A stretch of DNA of 64,000 nucleotides from Fulvivirga ulvae (lineage in GTDB: Bacteria; Bacteroidota; Bacteroidia; Cytophagales; Cyclobacteriaceae): the NCBI RefSeq assembly GCF_021389975.1, contig NZ_CP089981.1:948501-1012500 (forward strand), in the 5' to 3' direction. A program made the translations under genes and the position numbers. Shown here piece after piece: positions 61,580 through 64,000 of the stretch; position 1 is the first letter of the stretch; every line of letters begins with the position of its first letter. The notes beneath the pieces are model-generated. The model saw nothing but the letters and a program-made list of their open reading frames with translations. It ran no database searches and was not told the DNA's origin.

Positions 61580-63496
61580 TTACTTTTTATATATATCCAC
61601 CGGAATGTTCATCGATTGGTCTTCACCAACTTCCACAACTGATGAGCCATAAACGGTAATTTCGGCCTTTTGAAAATCGGATTCATCCGCTTTATAAATA
61701 TTATCCACATACTTCTGAGGATTACGATCTATATAAGGGAACCACGTGCTGTGGATCTGGATCATAACTTTATGGCCTTTTTTGAACGTATGCAGTATGT
61801 CTTGCAATGGAAAATTAACATCTTCCACTTCTCCGGGCTTAAATGGCTCAGGCTCGGAAAAACTATTCCTGAACCTACCCCGGAATACCTCATGCCTTAC
61901 CAACTGCTGATATCCTGACATCACTACATGTTCAGGGGTTATTTTACTTGGCTTGGCATCTCCCGGATAAACATCAATCAGTTTAACCACAAAGTCTGCA
62001 TCGGTTGAAGACAGCGCCACTTTAAGGCGGGCTACGATTTCACCTGCCAGTGTCAGATCCTCGCTGAGCACATCACTTTCAAAGGTCAGGACGTCCGGCC
62101 TTCTGGAGGCATGCCTCTGATCATCTGTCATGAACCTTCTTGGTGTAAATGTTACTGATTCTGTTTCCGACGTGTAAGGCACCGGGTTGTCAGGATCGCT
62201 GATGTATTTGAAAGTTGCTTCTTCATCCGTTTGCTCATTGATCAATAGCTTTCCGTTTTTCGCAAAACGCAATTTCACCGGAGGTATATCCTTAGGAGGC
62301 CACACGGCAAACTCCTTCCAGGTTTTAAGCCCGGTATCAAACATATAAGCTTCGGGTAAGTCAAGCTGGCCTTCGCCTTTCAGATGATGATTAAAAAACG
62401 GCCTTTCGATATTCTTCTGATAAAAGGTGGACACGCTATCACCATAGTAGATATGGTTTACCGCCTGATAACCTCTTTCCCTCGCCCAGTCACCATGGCT
62501 CCATGGACCCATCACTATACTGTTTTTAGCTTTGGGGTTGTTTGCCTCTACCGTTTTATAAATATTCAGCGGTCCGTAAAGGTCCTCTGCATCGTACCAT
62601 CCTCCTACTGTCATTACAGCATGGTCGATACCGTTCAGGTGTGGTAGTATATTTCTCTTCTGCCAAAACTCATCATAGTTAGGATGCTCAACGGTCTGCT
62701 CCCAAAAGAAATCATCAGGATAATATTGCTTTACATTTTTCAACGGACCAAGGTTCATGTGAAAATCATACCCGTCAGCAGTGTTGCCTGAAGCCTGTAG
62801 TTTTGTCCACTTGTCCATATACCAGCTTTCAGTGGTAGGTTCTGTCTGATGTCCGAAAACGGGGTAAGCAAACAAGTAGCTTTGCAGGAATGCTCCCATA
62901 TGGTGGAAATCATCAAAGAAGAAATCCGCTATTGGTGCCTGTGGAGAAGATGCCACCAGGGCTGGGTGAGCCTCAGGAAGAGCCGCTGCAGTATAATGCC
63001 CAGGATAGGAGATTCCCCACTGTCCTACTTTGCCATTGTTATTCTTTATATTCTTCAACAGCCACTCTATGGTATCGAAAGTATCCGAGCTTTCATCTAT
63101 ATCTTTCTTATTCTTAGGGTTGTTCCCTTTGATGAAAGGCCTCATGTTGTCATAGTCTCCTTCTGACATCCATCTTCCACGTACATCCTGATAAACAAAA
63201 ATATACTTATCACGCATCAGGTATGGAGAGGGCCCCAGACTTTTCTTATAATTATCCTCACCGTACGGAGCTACACTGTATGGGGTACGTTGCATCAGGA
63301 AAGGATACTTCTTTGACTTATCCCTGGGTGTATAGACGGTGGTAAATAGTTTGGTACCGTCTCTCATAGGTATCTGGTATTCGTGCTTATCGTAATTGCT
63401 CCTTACGAAAAGAGAATCCTTATCCTGGGCTTTGAGGTCAACACTAAAAGTGGCAAACCCAAGAAAAAGGGCTGCTACTAAAATTCTAAAGTTCAT
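61580..63496 (-). CDS. CocE/NonD-family S15 hydrolase
   Basis: A 638-residue exported hydrolase of the X-Pro dipeptidyl-peptidase/alpha-amino acid ester hydrolase (CocE) class. Signal peptide ~1-23. The alpha/beta hydrolase core has the nucleophile in GQWGISYPGHYTAAALPEAH, Asp in TVGGWYDAEDLYG and His in MGPWSHGDWARERG; a C-terminal jelly-roll (~440-610, with VVKLIDVYP and HKVMIQIHSTWFPYIDRNP) completes the family. Likely cleaves dipeptides or acyl esters in the periplasm. About 50 bases after the truncated gene at the window edge, same strand, so possibly cotranscribed with it. Confidence 0.9.
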   Translation of the reverse strand: MNFRILVAALFLGFATFSVDLKAQDKDSLFVRSNYDKHEYQIPMRDGTKLFTTVYTPRDKSKKYPFLMQRTPYSVAPYGEDNYKKSLGPSPYLMRDKYIFVYQDVRGRWMSEGDYDNMRPFIKGNNPKNKKDIDESSDTFDTIEWLLKNIKNNNGKVGQWGISYPGHYTAAALPEAHPALVASSPQAPIADFFFDDFHHMGAFLQSYLFAYPVFGHQTEPTTESWYMDKWTKLQASGNTADGYDFHMNLGPLKNVKQYYPDDFFWEQTVEHPNYDEFWQKRNILPHLNGIDHAVMTVGGWYDAEDLYGPLNIYKTVEANNPKAKNSIVMGPWSHGDWARERGYQAVNHIYYGDSVSTFYQKNIERPFFNHHLKGEGQLDLPEAYMFDTGLKTWKEFAVWPPKDIPPVKLRFAKNGKLLINEQTDEEATFKYISDPDNPVPYTSETESVTFTPRRFMTDDQRHASRRPDVLTFESDVLSEDLTLAGEIVARLKVALSSTDADFVVKLIDVYPGDAKPSKITPEHVVMSGYQQLVRHEVFRGRFRNSFSEPEPFKPGEVEDVNFPLQDILHTFKKGHKVMIQIHSTWFPYIDRNPQKYVDNIYKADESDFQKAEITVYGSSVVEVGEDQSMNIPVDIYKK

Positions 63497-63548
63497 ATCA
63501 ATTCGATTTGTTATAATTGGTTTTTTTAATCCTGCCTATACGAACGAC

Positions 63549-64000
63549 CTACTTCTGTAAAGGTTCATAATCTTTAAAAGGGGAAAGATCAAGTTTTTCT
63601 ATTTCCTGCCTGTAATTTTTCCATTCCGTTTCAAAGAAAGCGTTGACATCCTTCAAAGCTTTTTCAAGTTTGGCTTCGGCCTGTTCTATCAGTCTTTTTT
63701 CGGTATCTCCGGGCACTGTCAGTGAAGACTGGATATAATAGCCGGCAATTCCGAGACGATCACCAATATCGGGAACCGGAGCTCTGATTATACCCTGCTT
63801 CTTGCTATTGTCCTCACCCACAAACGGAATGAATAAGGCTTCAATTGAATCTTTCACGGCGTTACTTTTCTCTATTGACTCTTTAAAAGCTTCCTTATCC
63901 TTTTCATTCATCTTTTTTATAAAGCCCTCAACTATTTCCTTAGATTCTGCCAGCCTCGCAGTCGCTTTTCCGGCCAGCTCCTGGTAGTTTTCAATCTGTT
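63549..64000 (-). CDS. C-terminal part of a gene running off the window
   Basis: The frame is open to base 64000 with no stop, so the Met at 63911 is internal and the N-terminus lies outside. The visible ~150 residues are helical and charged (AESKEIVEGFIKKMNEKDKE, EAKLEKALKDVNAFFETEW), interrupted by a short ordered stretch (RAPVPDIGDRLGIAGYYIQ). This resembles the C-terminal helical segment that follows beta-propeller (sortilin/VPS10-like, BNR) domains in Bacteroidota exported proteins, but with only the tail visible that is a weak guess. Probably the upstream neighbour of the CocE-type gene in one transcript. Confidence 0.6.
   Translation of the reverse strand, partial: QIENYQELAGKATARLAESKEIVEGFIKKMNEKDKEAFKESIEKSNAVKDSIEALFIPFVGEDNSKKQGIIRAPVPDIGDRLGIAGYYIQSSLTVPGDTEKRLIEQAEAKLEKALKDVNAFFETEWKNYRQEIEKLDLSPFKDYEPLQK

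Noticed and set aside
1..64000. tRNA, rRNA, CRISPR arrays, transposases
   Set aside because: Gaps were read for cloverleaf-like ends, regular repeats and transposase motifs; none could be supported.

Overview
The window reads as chromosomal DNA from a free-living member of the Bacteroidota, most likely the Cytophagales. Three things point there: a SusC/SusD pair with two giant hybrid two-component sensors, a cellulase ending in a type IX secretion (T9SS) sorting domain, and repeated matches to the Bacteroidota promoter element TAnnTTTG (several with a TTG about 18-19 bases upstream). No RNA gene, insertion sequence, prophage or CRISPR array was seen. Both ends cut through genes.

1-12 kb is mostly housekeeping: a GAF/tandem-PAS sensor (5' end missing), a DMT transporter coupled to a YigZ-family protein, a secreted GIN-domain protein, an MFS carrier with a lysoplasmalogenase, release factor 2 with an intact programmed +1 frameshift, small membrane and lipoprotein genes, branched-chain aminotransferase, and a LolD-like ATPase with a PduO-type cobalamin adenosyltransferase.

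12-15 kb holds an apparently self-contained regulatory unit. A TetR repressor carrying an unusual C-terminal DUF559 (Vsr-like nuclease fold) domain lies upstream of a thioesterase, an alpha/beta hydrolase and an HD-like protein. Near-identical GACCG-NN-YGGTC dyads sit just before both the repressor and the thioesterase. 15-24 kb holds a TIM-barrel lipoprotein, NRDE protein, RNase HII, Nudix hydrolase, MATE exporter, an ECF sigma factor, acyl-CoA desaturase, a free-standing NUMOD/HNH endonuclease, an orphan ABC ATPase and a small membrane protein.

24-56 kb is a polysaccharide utilization locus best explained as a (fuco)galacto-xyloglucan system. On the plus strand are hybrid sensor 1, a GH9 cellulase and an M1 peptidase. 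Converging on the minus strand is an operon of about 18 kb: SusC, SusD, a putative surface glycan-binding lipoprotein, GH5, GH2, GH31, GH3 and GH95, with hybrid sensor 2 just upstream. In the proposed scheme the GH9 and GH5 enzymes cut the backbone outside the cell and SusCD and the binding protein import oligosaccharides. GH95 (fucose), GH2 (galactose), GH31 (xylose) and GH3 (glucose) then dismantle them in the periplasm, and the hybrid sensors detect the oligosaccharides and activate transcription.

56-64 kb carries a lipid-anchored serine hydrolase, an Asp-box (BNR) secreted protein, a CDF metal exporter convergent with glutaminase, a CocE-type peptidase and a truncated gene at the edge. 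The points most worth following are the TetR-DUF559 fusion with its paired operators, the xyloglucan locus with two sensors, the prfB frameshift, and a group of genes whose promoter element almost touches the start codon, which suggests leaderless mRNAs.
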